A DNA stretch of 64,000 nucleotides, taken from contig NZ_CP092183.1 of assembly GCF_023499255.1 (NCBI RefSeq), positions 6,320,501-6,384,500 of the forward strand, in the 5' to 3' direction. Positions 7,921 to 18,179 of this stretch are shown here, in pieces (position 1 is the stretch's first letter; every line of letters begins with the position of its first letter). Origin of the DNA: Couchioplanes caeruleus. GTDB taxonomy: Bacteria; Actinomycetota; Actinomycetes; Mycobacteriales; Micromonosporaceae. The translations under genes were made by a program, and so were the position numbers. Below the pieces are notes generated by a model. That model was given only the letters and a program-made list of their open reading frames with translations, was not told the DNA's origin and ran no database searches.

Positions 7921-8591
7921 TGAGGACCTCCGGCAGACACGGTTCATCGCCGCGCCGGCTCGAGATGCCGGAGCAGCGACGTACGGCTGTCGGAGGTCTC
8001 TTCCGCCCCCGCCCGAGAACCCGCATCCGGTGAGACGCCCCCGCCAGCCGACCGGCGCCCCGCGCTGAGCAGGCACCTCCCGAACCGACCAGGCCCGTCA
8101 CACGCCGAAACGCGTCAAGCGAGAACCACCGGCCCCGGGCGCGCCCCGAAGGACGCAGACCGTGCTGACGAGACCGGCGCAGAGGAATACTCCCCTCCTA
8201 CGCGAGCCATTGTGTCGCATGTCAGGGGTGAGTGACACATCGACCCGAGGAATCGTGTCCATACTCTCGCCTGGTGGCGTTCGGGAGCAGGACATCGGGC
8301 ATCAGGCGCCTCAAAGGGCACAGCGGGCGGCCGGCTCGGGCGGCGAGCAGGATGCTCCGTCCAGGCCGTGAGCGCAGCGCTTCCTGTTCATCGCGGAGGC
8401 CGCGGTGAACCACATGGACTTGCCGATGTCTCGCGCGGGCGGCCCGCCTGTGCGGCGGGTCTGGGCAGCAATGCTTCGTCGGCGTCAGCGGTGCGGTGCA
8501 TCCGACCGCACACCCTGTAATTCGTCCTAGGAGGCTAGCCTCATTGCTATGGCTTCCCGTCCGGGTCCACCCGTCGCGGGCGAGGATCTCC
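7921..8591. other. Gene-free region upstream of terC
   Basis: No convincing coding region is seen. It should hold the terC promoter. An interrupted inverted repeat, TGTGTC (8211-8216) with GACACA (8234-8239), could be an operator; I could not recognise a manganese riboswitch of the yybP-ykoY type by eye. Confidence 0.4.
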
Positions 8592-9473
8592 TCACCAAGC
8601 CGCGAAGCGAGCCCGCCGCCCTCGATGTTCGAACCCCAGCCGCCGGTACAGCTCCACGGCAGGATTGTCGACGTTGACATCGAGCCACACCTCGGCCTCG
8701 CCGTCACGCCGCATCCGTCGGAGCGCCTCGCACACCAGCGCGCCGCCGAGGCCTCGTCCGCGGGCCGCCGGTACCACGCCGACCTGCACGATCCACCCCA
8801 CCGCAGCCGTCACGAACCCCGCGTCACCTACGCCCGGAACCGACGCGAGCAGCGACCAGCCCGGCCGGAAGTCCTCATCCACCACCGCGGCCGTCCACTG
8901 CTCCGCGCTCCACCCCGGAAATCCCGGCCGGTCGCGGAACGCAGCGTCATAAACCCGGAAGAAACGCCCCGCGGTCTCCGCCGACCATTCGGACAGGTGG
9001 GTCCCCTCAACCCACCCCCTTTCGGGTACGCCGTCAGCCACGTCGATGCGCATGACGTCCTCGGCGAACACCTGCCGCAGCCCGCGATCGGCGAAGAGAC
9101 GTTCGGCCGTACCCGTCAAGGATTCGGTCTCGACCGTGACCCGACCGCCCAGTCGGCGCCCCTCGGCCAGCCCCCAGTCGACCAGCCGGCCGCCCAGACC
9201 CGACGACCGGTGAGCCGGGTCCACCATCCCCCCGAAGACCGCGCCGTGCGCCCAGGCCTCCCCGTCCCCGGGCGCCGGCCGAAGTGCACCGGCGGCTACG
9301 AGCTCACCGCCCGGGCTCCTCGCCTGCAGAGCGACTACGGCATCGCCAGTCCACCGGCTCCGCAGGAATGCCGGATCCGAGGCGAGCGGCAACCCGCCGT
9401 CGACGGCCAGGCAGCGCGCGGCGAGCTCGGCCAGTTCGGGCATGTCGGTGAAAGGGGCGTCGGTCCAAGTCAC
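8592..9473 (-). CDS. GNAT-family N-acetyltransferase, two GNAT-like halves
   Basis: About 293 residues from GTG 9473. The N-terminal half has GNAT features (VFGGMVDPAHRSSGLGGRLV resembles motif A, the acetyl-CoA loop). The C-terminal half has a second and clearer motif A (VGVVPAARGRGLGGALVCEA) and ends NPAVELYRRLGFEHRGR. Tandem-GNAT architecture occurs in mycothiol synthase and related acetyltransferases, but the flanking genes do not support a MshD role. The start is uncertain: GTG 9473, 9491 and 9500 are all in frame and none has a strong ribosome site. The frame stays open far upstream into the repeat region, which is a compositional artefact. Confidence 0.8.
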   Translation of the reverse strand: MTWTDAPFTDMPELAELAARCLAVDGGLPLASDPAFLRSRWTGDAVVALQARSPGGELVAAGALRPAPGDGEAWAHGAVFGGMVDPAHRSSGLGGRLVDWGLAEGRRLGGRVTVETESLTGTAERLFADRGLRQVFAEDVMRIDVADGVPERGWVEGTHLSEWSAETAGRFFRVYDAAFRDRPGFPGWSAEQWTAAVVDEDFRPGWSLLASVPGVGDAGFVTAAVGWIVQVGVVPAARGRGLGGALVCEALRRMRRDGEAEVWLDVNVDNPAVELYRRLGFEHRGRRARFAAW

Positions 9474-9786
9474 GGCCTCATGCGCAGACACGGCGGTCAC
9501 GCTAGCGACATCGCAGCCCGGACCCCAGAGATTTACCGCGGCGACGTGCTCGGGAGGCCTTCTGGATGTGTCCGTGAACGCGCACCGCTCGGCCGCGTGC
9601 GGCTGTCTCGAGACTTGGGTCCAGCACCCGGCGACGCGCTCAAGGCACCTGGCCCCGTGCTCAGGGAACCGGGCAGTTGACGCCGGCACTGCACCGGGCA
9701 TCGGCTCGGGGCCAGCCGGCAGCAGCTCGAGGCGACGGCCGGCGGCTCGGCGTAGGGAGCAGCGGCCCGGCGCAACGGCCGACGAC

Positions 9787-9906
9787 CCGGCGTAGGCGGC
9801 ACCAGCTCGAGAAGACGGCCGAGCGCCCGGCACAGCGGCGGACAGCCCGGCGTAGGCGGCCCCCGCTCGAGACAGCAGCCGACCGCCCGGCTTAGGGGGC
9901 AGCGGC
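9787..9906. repeat. 60-bp degenerate duplication
   Basis: CCCGGCGTAGGCGGC recurs exactly 60 bases apart (9787 and 9847) within two diverged copies of a 60-base block, with further partial copies upstream from about 9720. Part of the gene-free stretch between the GNAT gene and uvrB. Confidence 0.6.
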
Positions 9907-9998
9907 CCGGCACAGCGGCCCGGCGCAGCGGCCGTAGCCCAGGGCAACGGCCCGGCGCAGCGGCATGCGGGTCCGCACAGGCGTCGCGTAGCCGGCAG

Positions 9999-10200
9999 GG
10001 CGGCCCGGCCGGCGCGAAAGGGTGAACACGACAGCGACATGGCAGCCCGGCCGGCGCCAAGGGTGAACACGACAGCGGCAAGGCAGCCCGGCCGGCGCCA
10101 AGGGTGAACACGACTGCGGCAAGGCAGCCCAGCCGGCGCCAAGGGTGAACACGGCGCCGTCTGGGCAGCCCGGCCGGTGGCGAGGGTGAGGTCGGCAGCG
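9999..10200. repeat. 41-bp tandem repeat array
   Basis: GGGTGAACACG or a close variant recurs at 10020, 10061, 10102, 10143 and 10184, a strict period of 41. The unit also includes GGCAGCCCGGCCGGCGCCAA. The array ends close to the uvrB stop codon. No gene is seen between 9501 and 10214. Confidence 0.88.
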
Positions 10201-10214
10201 GCTGGGGGCGGCGC

Positions 10215-12332
10215 TTACTTCACGCCGGCTACGTCCATGCCTCTCAGTTCCTTTTTCAGTTCGGAGACTTCGTCGCGGATGCGGGCTGCGAGTTCGAATT
10301 GGAGTTCGCGGGCCGCGGCCAGCATCTGGTCGTTGAGGTCCTGGATGAGCTGGGCGAGTTCGGCGCGGGCCATGCCTTCGCGGGCGGGGGCCGAGCCGGC
10401 GCGGGCCTTCGAGCGGGTTTCCGGGACCGGGGCTTTGCCTCGGGACATCTGGCGGCCCGCGCCGCCGACGACGTGGCCGCCGATGGCCGTGTCGGTGTCC
10501 TCGGCCTCGCGGTAGATGTCGTCGAGGATGTCGTGGATCTTCTTGCGGAGCGGCTCCGGGCTGATGCCGTGGGCCTTGTTGTGGGCGATCTGCTTGGCTC
10601 GGCGGCGGTCCGTCTCCTCGATGGCGTCGCGCATCGACGGGGTGATCTTGTCGGCGTACATGTGGACCTGGCCGGAGACGTTACGGGCCGCGCGGCCGAT
10701 GGTCTGGATCAGCGAGCGGCCGCTGCGGAGGAAGCCCTCCTTGTCGGCGTCCAGGATCGCGACCAGGGACACCTCGGGCAGGTCGAGGCCCTCGCGGAGC
10801 AGGTTGATGCCGACCAGCACGTCGTAGTCGCCCTTGCGCAGCTCCTTGAGCAGCTCCACGCGGCGCAAGGTGTCGACCTCGGAGTGCAGGTAGCGGACCC
10901 GGATGCCGTTCTCGAGGAGGTAGTCGGTCAGGTCCTCGGCCATCTTCTTGGTGAGGGTGGTGACCAGGACACGCTCGTCGCGGTCGGTCCGCTCCTTGAT
11001 CTCGTGCATCAGGTCGTCGATCTGGCCCTTGGTGGGCTTGACGACCACTTGGGGGTCGACCAGGCCGGTGGGGCGGATGACCTGTTCGACGTACTCGCCC
11101 TGGGCCTGCCCCATCTCCCACGGGCCGGGGGTCGCGGACAGGAACACCATCTGGCCGACGCGCTCCAGGAACTCGTCGAAGCGCAACGGCCGGTTGTCGG
11201 CGGCGCTCGGGAGCCGGAAGCCGTGCTCGATGAGGATCCGCTTGCGGGAGGCGTCGCCCTCGTACATGCCGCCGATCTGGGGGATCGTCACGTGCGACTC
11301 GTCGATGACGGTGACGAAGTCGTCCGGGAAGTAGTCGAGCAGCGTGTACGCGGGGTCACCGTACGACCGGCCGTCCATGTGCATCGAGTAGTTCTCGATG
11401 CCGTTGCAGAAGCCGACCTGGCGCATCATCTCGATGTCGTACGTCGTGCGCATCCGCAGCCGCTGCGCCTCCAGCAGCTTGCCCTGGCGCTCCAGCTCGG
11501 CCAGGCGCTCGGCGAGCTCGGCCTCGATGTCGCGGATGGCGCGCTCCATGCGCTCCGGGCCGGCCGCGTAGTGCGTCGCCGGGAAAATCACCAGCTGGTC
11601 GACCTCACGGACGATCTCGCCGGTGAGCGGGTGCAGGTAGTAGAGCTTCTCCACCTCGTCGCCGAAGAGCTCCACGCGCACGGCCAGCTCCTCGTACGCC
11701 GGGATGATCTCGAGGGTGTCCCCCCGGACCCGGAACGTGCCCCGCTGGAAGGCCATGTCGTTGCGCGAATACTGGATGTCGACGAGGCGGCGCAGCAGCT
11801 TGTCGCGGTCGACCTCCTGGCCGACCTTCACCTTGACAGCGCGCTCGAGGTATTCCTGCGGGGTGCCCAGGCCGTAGATCGCGGAGACCGTGGCGACCAC
11901 CACGACGTCGCGCCGCGTGAGCAGGGACATCGTCGCGGAGTGACGCAGCCGCTCGACCTCCTCGTTGACCGACGAGTCCTTCTCGATGTAGGTGTCGGTC
12001 TGCGCGATATACGCCTCGGGCTGGTAGTAGTCGTAGTAGCTGACGAAGTATTCGACCGCGTTGTGCGGCATGAGCTCGCGGAACTCCTTGGCGAGCTGCG
12101 CGCACAGGGTCTTGTTGGGCGCGAGCACGAGCGCCGGCCGCTGCAGCTTCTCGATGAGCCACGCGGTGGTCGCGCTCTTACCGGTGCCGGTGGCGCCGAG
12201 CAGGACCGTGTGGCGGTCGCCCCGGCGCACCCGGCGCTCCAGCTCGGCGATGGCCGTGGGCTGGTCACCGGCCGGCTGGTAGTCGCTGACGACCTTGAAC
12301 GTGCCGTCGAGTCGTGGGATGTCGAGCGCCAT
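10215..12332 (-). CDS. uvrB: Excinuclease ABC subunit UvrB
   Basis: 705 residues. The order of motifs is that of UvrB: Walker [14 protein letters not shown], the DNA-clamping beta-hairpin region with [16 protein letters not shown], helicase motif [13 protein letters not shown], motif [11 protein letters not shown], and the C-terminal UVR domain ([20 protein letters not shown]) that binds UvrC. UvrB verifies damage and loads UvrC in nucleotide excision repair. ATG 12332 ([10 protein letters not shown]) is chosen from family N-termini. It lies downstream of coaE on the same strand, an order known from other actinobacteria, with a 281-base gap probably carrying its own promoter. Confidence 0.98.
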   Translation of the reverse strand: MALDIPRLDGTFKVVSDYQPAGDQPTAIAELERRVRRGDRHTVLLGATGTGKSATTAWLIEKLQRPALVLAPNKTLCAQLAKEFRELMPHNAVEYFVSYYDYYQPEAYIAQTDTYIEKDSSVNEEVERLRHSATMSLLTRRDVVVVATVSAIYGLGTPQEYLERAVKVKVGQEVDRDKLLRRLVDIQYSRNDMAFQRGTFRVRGDTLEIIPAYEELAVRVELFGDEVEKLYYLHPLTGEIVREVDQLVIFPATHYAAGPERMERAIRDIEAELAERLAELERQGKLLEAQRLRMRTTYDIEMMRQVGFCNGIENYSMHMDGRSYGDPAYTLLDYFPDDFVTVIDESHVTIPQIGGMYEGDASRKRILIEHGFRLPSAADNRPLRFDEFLERVGQMVFLSATPGPWEMGQAQGEYVEQVIRPTGLVDPQVVVKPTKGQIDDLMHEIKERTDRDERVLVTTLTKKMAEDLTDYLLENGIRVRYLHSEVDTLRRVELLKELRKGDYDVLVGINLLREGLDLPEVSLVAILDADKEGFLRSGRSLIQTIGRAARNVSGQVHMYADKITPSMRDAIEETDRRRAKQIAHNKAHGISPEPLRKKIHDILDDIYREAEDTDTAIGGHVVGGAGRQMSRGKAPVPETRSKARAGSAPAREGMARAELAQLIQDLNDQMLAAARELQFELAARIRDEVSELKKELRGMDVAGVK

Positions 12333-12613
12333 GGGGACAACCGTACGTCGGGGGTGTGACAAGTTCCGGCGACCGCGGGCGAGCGGTGTTCGCTGGGTGC
12401 ACATTCGGCCCGGCCGGCAGGCATTGTCGCTGGTTGCGGGGTGGCCCTACCCTGGGTCGGTAGGCCGCTCGCGGCGGCCGCCCCGCCGATCCCGGCGCCA
12501 CCACACGGCGCCACGGAGGGGCTTGAGATCGCAGCCCCGGCGTCACGTCGGTGAGCGCATCTGAGAGGACCACGCGAGACGTGGACCGGGCCGCCGCGAG
12601 CGCCCCTTCGTGT

Positions 12614-13816
12614 TCACGACCGCGCCGGCGGCTCCCAGCTCGTCGCTTCCGCCCAGTCCTGCGCGGCCTGCCCTTCCTCGTCGAACCACGGTTCTTTCGC
12701 CAGCGCGTACCCCTCGACGTCCGGATGGGCCGCGGCCCACTGCCGCTTCGCCGCTGCGTACCCGTCGCGGGCCTGCGGGTCTGCCCGGAGGTGGTCGCGC
12801 ATCAGCAGGGCGAAGCGCCAGCCTGGGGAGCCGGTGACCCGGACGTGCAGGTTGACCGGGCGGCCCGGGTCCGCGCTGCCGTGCAGGCGCTTGGGCCAGG
12901 TCTTTCCGGGGAGCCCGCGGGCGTTGTCCCACCACTCCCCCTCGCGGCGCGGCAGGCCGGCCCCGGCGAGGGCGTCGGCGAGCTTGTCCGCCTGCTCCAG
13001 CGTGGGAACCGCGAGCATCAGGTCGATCAGATCCTTCGCCGCGAGACCGGGGACCGCCGTGGATCCGATATGGGAGACGTCGGCGGGACCCCCGAGCTGG
13101 GCGCGCAGCGCGTGGTCGATCCGGGCGATCAGCCGGGCCGCCTGAGTGGGCCAGGCCGGATCCGGCGGTACGACGCGCAGGACCTCGTCGGACGGCGCCG
13201 GCGTGCGGAGCCTCACATTCCTCTCGTACGGCGTGAGGCGCTCGTGCCACAACCGGTCCACCTGGGTCTCGAGGTCGGCCAGGGCGCCGTTGTTGTCGAT
13301 CACCACGTCGCCGGCCGCGCGCCTCTCGGCGTCCGGGGCCTGGGCGGCGATCCGGGCACGGGCCTGCTCCTCGGTCATCCCCCGGCTCCGCACGAGGCGG
13401 GCGACCCGGAGCGCCGGCTCAGCGTCCACGACGAGGACCAGGTGGTACGTGGGGGTGAGCCCGGTCTCGACGAGCAGCGGGACGTCGTTGACCACGATCG
13501 CGTCGTGCGCCGCCGCGGCGGTCAGGGCGGCCGTGCGGGCCCGTACGCGTGGGTGGATGATCTGCTCGAGCTCCCGCCGGGCGGCCTCGTCGCCGAAGAC
13601 GCGCGCGCCGAGGGCGGGGCGGTCGACCTCGCCGTCGACGCCCACGACGCCCGGCCCGAAGGCCTCGACCACCGCGGCGAGCCCGTCGGTGCCGGCGGCG
13701 ACGACCTCCCGGGCCAGCACGTCGGCGTCGATCACGACCGCGCCGAGCTGTCGCAGCCGCTGAGCGACGGCGCTCTTGCCGGCTCCGATTCCACCTGTGA
13801 GACCCACCTTCAGCAC
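12614..13816 (-). CDS. coaE: Dephospho-CoA kinase fused to GrpB/UPF0157 domain
   Basis: 400 residues in two domains. Residues 1 to about 200 are dephospho-CoA kinase, the last step of coenzyme A synthesis, with P-loop LTGGIGAGKSAVAQRL and DADVLAREV. Residues from about 215 are a GrpB/UPF0157 domain with the signature HIGSTAVPGLAAKDLIDLML, a nucleotidyltransferase-like fold. The same fusion is known in mycobacterial CoaE, where the C-terminal part has been implicated in folding or regulation; its enzymatic role is unsettled. The length and start agree with that family. Flanking rpsA and uvrB are the conserved actinobacterial neighbours. Confidence 0.95.
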   Translation of the reverse strand: MLKVGLTGGIGAGKSAVAQRLRQLGAVVIDADVLAREVVAAGTDGLAAVVEAFGPGVVGVDGEVDRPALGARVFGDEAARRELEQIIHPRVRARTAALTAAAAHDAIVVNDVPLLVETGLTPTYHLVLVVDAEPALRVARLVRSRGMTEEQARARIAAQAPDAERRAAGDVVIDNNGALADLETQVDRLWHERLTPYERNVRLRTPAPSDEVLRVVPPDPAWPTQAARLIARIDHALRAQLGGPADVSHIGSTAVPGLAAKDLIDLMLAVPTLEQADKLADALAGAGLPRREGEWWDNARGLPGKTWPKRLHGSADPGRPVNLHVRVTGSPGWRFALLMRDHLRADPQARDGYAAAKRQWAAAHPDVEGYALAKEPWFDEEGQAAQDWAEATSWEPPARS

Positions 13817-13859
13817 GCCGACCAGTATCCCGGGTCGATCTTGCGCTGTCAGGTCGGCC

Positions 13860-13985
13860 GGTCCGCGGCTGTGGACAACGCGGCGGGTGCCGAGCTGCGG
13901 ACCACGCGGCGGGTGCCGAGCTGCGGACCACGCGGCGGGTGCCGAGCTGCGGAAAAGGCGGCGGGCTCCGAGCTGTGGAAACCCG
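13860..13985. repeat. 26-bp tandem repeat array
   Basis: CGGCGGGTGCCGAGCTGCGG recurs at 13881, 13907 and 13933, with a diverged copy at 13959 (period 26). It lies in the 13817-14230 gap between coaE and rpsA, where no gene is seen. Confidence 0.85.
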
Positions 13986-14170
13986 GCGAGGCCCGGCCGT
14001 CAACAACGCGGCCGGGCCCGGCTGTCAACACGCGGCAGGTGCGCGGCTGTGGACGACGCAGGCGGCGGGGGCATGCGATGAGCTGGGGAAATATCGAGCG
14101 GTCTGGGCCGAGGTGACCCGCGCGGGTGGTGTCGACCGCGGGCGCCGGCGTGGGCGTACGCGGGCATGAA

Positions 14171-14212
14171 AGAACCCCGCCCACCCGGCCGGAGCCGGAT
14201 GGGCGGGGTTCT
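14171..14212 (-). terminator. rpsA: rpsA terminator
   Basis: A 13-bp stem AGAACCCCGCCCA/TGGGCGGGGTTCT encloses a GC-rich apex and is followed on the minus strand by TTTCAT, directly downstream of the rpsA stop codon. Confidence 0.85.
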
Positions 14213-14230
14213 GCGTGGATCAGATCCGGG

Positions 14231-15742
14231 TCAGCTCTTGCCGCCGGCGAGCTTCTCGCGCAGAGCGGCGAGGGCCTCGTCGGTGGCCAGGGTGCCGGCC
14301 GGCTCCTCCGCCGCGCGCGCCGGGGCCGACGTGCTGGTGGAGGTGGAGGAAGACGAGGACGACGTGGTCACGCCGCCCGCCGGGGCCGGGTTGAGAGCGG
14401 CCTCGGCGTCGGCCTCGCGGGACGCCTGCACCTGCTTGGTGTGGGCCTCCCAGCGCTCGCGGGCGTCGGCGTACTGCTTCTCCCACGCTTCGCGCTGCTT
14501 GTCGAAGCCCTCGAGCCACTCGCCCGTCTCCGGGTCGAAGCCCTCCGGGTAGATGTAGTTGCCCTCGGCGTCGTAGGTGGCCGCCATGCCGTAGAGGGTG
14601 GGGTCGAAGTGCTCCTCGCCCTCCACGAAGTTCTCGTTCGCCTGCTTCAGCGAGAGCGAGATCCGGCGACGCTCCAGGTCGATGTCGATGACCTTGACCA
14701 TGACGTCCGAACCGACCTGGACGACCTGCTCCGGCAGCTCGACGTGCCGCTCGGCCAGCTCGGAGATGTGCACCAGGCCCTCGATGCCGTCGTCCACGCG
14801 GACGAACGCGCCGAACGGAACCAGCTTGGTGACCTTGCCCGGCACGATCTGGTTGATCGCGTGGGTCCGGGCGAACTGGCGCCACGGGTCTTCCTGGGTC
14901 GCCTTCAGCGACAGCGAGACGCGCTCGCGGTCCAGGTCGACGTCGAGCACCTCGACCTCGACCTCCTGGCCGACCTCGACGACCTCGGACGGGTGGTCGA
15001 TGTGCTTCCAGGAGAGCTCCGAGACGTGCACCAGGCCGTCCACGCCACCCAGGTCCACGAAGGCACCGAAGTTGACGATGGAGGACACGACGCCCTTGCG
15101 GACCTGGCCCTTCTGGAGCTTGTTGAGGAACTCGGTGCGGACCTCGGACTGGGTCTGCTCGAGCCACGCCCGGCGGGACAGGACCACGTTGTTGCGGTTC
15201 TTGTCCAGCTCGATGATCTTCGCCTCGAGCTCCCGGCCGACGTACGGCTGGAGGTCGCGCACGCGGCGCATCTCGACGAGGGACGCCGGGAGGAAGCCAC
15301 GGAGGCCGATGTCGAGGATGAGGCCGCCCTTGACGACCTCGATGACGGAGCCGCGAACGACGCCGTCGTCCTCCTTGATCTTCTCGATCGTGCCCCACGC
15401 CCGCTCGTACTGCGCGCGCTTCTTCGAGAGGATCAGGCGGCCTTCCTTGTCCTCCTTGGTGAGGACGAGGGCTTCGATGTGGTCACCGACCGACACCACT
15501 TCCGCGGGGTCCACGTCATGCTTGATCGACAACTCACGCGAGGGGATCACGCCCTCGGTCTTGTAGCCGATGTCGAGCAGGACCTCGTCCCGATCGACCT
15601 TGACGACGGTGCCTTCGACAATGTCGCCGTCGTTGAAGTACTTGATGGTCTCGTCGATGGCTGCGAGGAAAGCTTCCTCCGAGCCAAGATCGTCGACGGT
15701 GACCTTGTTGGCGCTCGAGGTGGCCTCGATGCTGCTCGTCAT
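14231..15742 (-). CDS. rpsA: 30S ribosomal protein S1
   Basis: 503 residues with four S1 RNA-binding repeats, the actinobacterial form (six in E. coli). Repeats are visible from GDIVEGTVVKVDRDEVLLDI, GSVIEVVKGGLILDIGLRGF, GVVSSIVNFGAFVDLGGVDG and GKVTKLVPFGAFVRVDDGIE. A 120-residue C-terminal tail follows with an acidic/aromatic stretch and a serine-threonine run. S1 brings mRNA to the 30S subunit; the mycobacterial homologue has been discussed as a target of pyrazinoic acid through its C-terminus. ATG 15742 (MTSSIEATSSANKVT) has GGAG upstream; the frame continues upstream without family similarity. Confidence 0.98.
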   Translation of the reverse strand: MTSSIEATSSANKVTVDDLGSEEAFLAAIDETIKYFNDGDIVEGTVVKVDRDEVLLDIGYKTEGVIPSRELSIKHDVDPAEVVSVGDHIEALVLTKEDKEGRLILSKKRAQYERAWGTIEKIKEDDGVVRGSVIEVVKGGLILDIGLRGFLPASLVEMRRVRDLQPYVGRELEAKIIELDKNRNNVVLSRRAWLEQTQSEVRTEFLNKLQKGQVRKGVVSSIVNFGAFVDLGGVDGLVHVSELSWKHIDHPSEVVEVGQEVEVEVLDVDLDRERVSLSLKATQEDPWRQFARTHAINQIVPGKVTKLVPFGAFVRVDDGIEGLVHISELAERHVELPEQVVQVGSDVMVKVIDIDLERRRISLSLKQANENFVEGEEHFDPTLYGMAATYDAEGNYIYPEGFDPETGEWLEGFDKQREAWEKQYADARERWEAHTKQVQASREADAEAALNPAPAGGVTTSSSSSSTSTSTSAPARAAEEPAGTLATDEALAALREKLAGGKS

Positions 15743-16426
15743 GTGGACTGTTGCTCCGAACGGATGGTGTCGTGGTGTCTCTCGCGCGCCGCGGAACTGA
15801 CGCCGGGCACAGCACGAACAACCGGTGATCACGACGCTGGAGCTTGGCGATCAAGCGAGGGCGATCAAACGAGCAAGATCATGCTGGGGCCGACGTCTTG
15901 CGGAACCTGCTCCCTGCCGAGGCACACGATCCGCGAGCGCATCGACTAGCTTACCGTGCGCATTACCACAGGTTGCAAGCCCTCCTGATGACCGAGGCAC
16001 ATTCGTCCCGGGAAAGCCGGGACCAGGGGTGTTTTGTGCCATTTCGGGGGTTCGGCGGGGCGGATCGAGGGTCGGTGAGGCCGCTGGTCGGGAGGGATGG
16101 AGCCGGCCGGGAGGGCGCGGAGCGCCGGAGGCGCGGGAGCGGGAGGCGCGGGAGCGGGAGCCGGTAGGCGGGCGCGTAGCGCCGGAGGCGCGGGAGCCGG
16201 TAGGCGGGAGCGGGAGCCGGTAGGCGGGCGGAGCGGGAGCCAGCCCGGAGGGTGCGGCGCAAGCCGGGTGGGGCTGGGCGGGTGCCGCGGCTTTCGCCGC
16301 TGGGCTGGGAGTTTGGGGAGCATCGGGTACGGGTGTGCTCAGACCGCTGGGCGGGGCCGGGCGCCGGGCTTCGCGGGGGCGCAGGCCTGAGGCGGTTTTG
16401 TCGTACTGTCCCCGTACGGTTGCCTG
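15743..16426. other. Gene-free spacer with degenerate G-rich repeats
   Basis: It should hold the rpsA promoter at its left part. From about 16100 to 16250 it carries irregular copies of GGAGCCGGTAGGCGGG and GCGCCGGAGGCGCGGGAG. No coding region is convincing on either strand. Confidence 0.55.
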
Positions 16427-17242
16427 GTGATCGAAGCGCAACCGCCCGCTCTGCCGGGCACGCTGCGGCGGGCCGTGACCGACGACGAGAGTCGCGTCGC
16501 GAGCCGGCATTGGTGGGACCTGGACGCCGACGACTATCAGGAGGAGCACGGGGCTTTCCTCGGCGACGTGGATTTCGTCTGGTGTCCGGAGGGGCTGCGG
16601 GAGGCGGACGCGCGGCTGCTCGGCGACGTGCGCGGGCGGCGGGTGCTGGAGCTGGGGTGCGGCGCGGCGGCGGCTGCGCGGTGGCTCGACGGGCAGGGCG
16701 CCGAGGTGGTCGCGATGGATCTGAGCGGGGGGATGCTGCGCCAGGCGCGGCAGGCTTCGGACCGATCGGGGGTACGGGTGCCGCTCGTGCAGGCGGACGC
16801 CCTGGCGCTGCCGTTCGCGTCGGCCGCCTTCGACGTGGTCTGCACGGCGTTCGGAGCGATCCCGTTCGTCGCCGACTCCGGGGCGGTGATGCGGGAGGTG
16901 GCGCGGGTCCTCCGGCCGGGCGGGGCGTGGGTGTTCTCGATCACTCACCCGATGCGGTGGATCTTCCTTGACGACCCGGGCGAGGACGGGCTGCTCGCGG
17001 TGCACCCGTATTTCGACCGCCGGCCCTACGTCGAGCAGGACGGCGCCGGCTCGCCGACGTATGTCGAACAGCACCGGACCCTCGGGGACCGCATCCGCGA
17101 ACTCGTCGCGGCCGGTTTCGTGCTGACCGATCTCATCGAGCCGGAGTGGCCGGAAGGGCACGAGCAGATCTGGGGCCAGTGGAGCCCGCTGCGCGGCAGG
17201 CTGTTCCCGGGCACCGCGATTTTCGTCAGTTATCGAGCCTGA
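16427..17242 (+). CDS. Class I SAM-dependent methyltransferase
   Basis: 271 residues from GTG 16427. The SAM-binding glycine loop is VLELGCGAAAAARWL, followed by the acidic residue at the end of strand 2 (VVAMDLSGGM) and motif LVQADALALPFASAAFDVV, typical of the Methyltransf_11 family. The C-terminal part (FSITHPMRWIFLDDPGEDG) resembles a widespread actinobacterial subgroup of unknown substrate. The gene sits alone, 20 bases before a DUF2945 gene on the same strand, so it may lead a three-gene unit. Confidence 0.88.
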   Translation: MIEAQPPALPGTLRRAVTDDESRVASRHWWDLDADDYQEEHGAFLGDVDFVWCPEGLREADARLLGDVRGRRVLELGCGAAAAARWLDGQGAEVVAMDLSGGMLRQARQASDRSGVRVPLVQADALALPFASAAFDVVCTAFGAIPFVADSGAVMREVARVLRPGGAWVFSITHPMRWIFLDDPGEDGLLAVHPYFDRRPYVEQDGAGSPTYVEQHRTLGDRIRELVAAGFVLTDLIEPEWPEGHEQIWGQWSPLRGRLFPGTAIFVSYRA

Positions 17243-17262
17243 ACGGCGGGTACCAGCAGGTC

Positions 17263-17469
17263 ATGAGCTTGAACAAGGGCGACAAGGTGACCTGGAACAG
17301 CCATGGCAACACGGTGCACGGGACGGTCGAGAAGAAGATCACCTCCCGTACGTCCGAGGCCGGCCGCACGGTGGACGCGTCCGAGGACGAGCCGCAGTAC
17401 AAGGTCAAGAGCGACAAGACCGGGGGTACGGCGGTCCACAAGCCGGGAGCGCTGAAGGATGACAAGTGA
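17263..17469 (+). CDS. DUF2945 (TUDOR-like, hypervirulence-associated) protein
   Basis: A 68-residue protein beginning MSLNKGDKVTWNSHGNTVHG, which matches the small SH3/TUDOR-like fold annotated as DUF2945 or hypervirulence-associated protein. It is charged and has no membrane segment. The molecular role is not known. It overlaps the next gene by 11 bases, and DUF2945 and DUF3140 genes are often neighbours, supporting a shared function. The internal ATG at 17263 is used because the frame upstream is the tail of the methyltransferase in another frame. Confidence 0.85.
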   Translation: MSLNKGDKVTWNSHGNTVHGTVEKKITSRTSEAGRTVDASEDEPQYKVKSDKTGGTAVHKPGALKDDK

Positions 17470-17785
17470 CACGTACGCGGAGTTCCGCGAAGCGGTGAAC
17501 ATGTCCGCCTCGGAACTCGAGAAGTGGCTGAAGACGGACGAGTCGCAGGACGTGGGCCAGAAGCCGTCGAGCGGCGCCGAATCCGTCGGCCACGACAGCG
17601 GCCGGAAGATCATCACGCTTCTGCACAAGAAGAAGTCGGACTTCGACGAAGCGGACGAGGCGCACATGCGGAAGGTCGTCGGGTACGTCCACCGGCATCT
17701 GGCGCAGCGGCCGTCGGGGGACGTCAAAGAGACGAAATGGCGGTACTCGCTGATGAACTGGGGCCACGACCCGCTCAAGAAGTAG
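17459..17785 (+). CDS. DUF3140 domain protein
   Basis: 108 residues, hydrophilic and lysine-rich, with the DUF3140 pattern: FREAVNMSASELEKWLKTDE near the start, SGRKIITLLHKKK in the middle, and a C-terminal HMRKVVGYVHRHLAQRP followed by TKWRYSLMNWGHDP. Similar proteins from fungi and bacteria have been called DNA-binding, on limited evidence. Translation is probably coupled to the DUF2945 gene. Confidence 0.88.
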   Translation: MTSDTYAEFREAVNMSASELEKWLKTDESQDVGQKPSSGAESVGHDSGRKIITLLHKKKSDFDEADEAHMRKVVGYVHRHLAQRPSGDVKETKWRYSLMNWGHDPLKK

Positions 17786-18179
17786 CTTCTTCGGCGCCGC
17801 GGAGTGCAGGGCCGATGGCTGCCGGGGGACGGGACATCACGGTGTCCCGGCGGTTGCCGGGCTTCGCCGCGAGCGAGTGGCGTTTCGGCCGCCCGGGTTG
17901 TTCTCCGGCGTCGTAGCGGCCTCATGTCTCATCCGGGCGTCGTCGTCATGTCCCGTCCGGGCTTCGGCGCCACCGGGCTTCGCTGAGAGCGCCGGACAAT
18001 CGGGTCCGCTCGCCGACGGGTCGGCGCGGGCCGCTGCAGACGAGCAGGGTTGCTGCTTGACCTCGACGGGAGCGGAGCCGCCCAGCATGCCGTGCGGGCG
18101 GATTTGCCGCGGACCAGGCGCGTGGTCGTCGAGGCCGGGTCATGCCCGCGCCCCGCCATGGGGGCTCGGGCCCCATGCC

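Noticed and set aside
9533..10152. Cys/Pro/Arg-rich frames in the uvrB-GNAT gap
   Set aside because: They are readings of the 41- and 60-base repeats in various frames.
9999..10200. CRISPR array possibility for the 41-bp repeats
   Set aside because: Units are contiguous with no unique spacers and no cas genes nearby.
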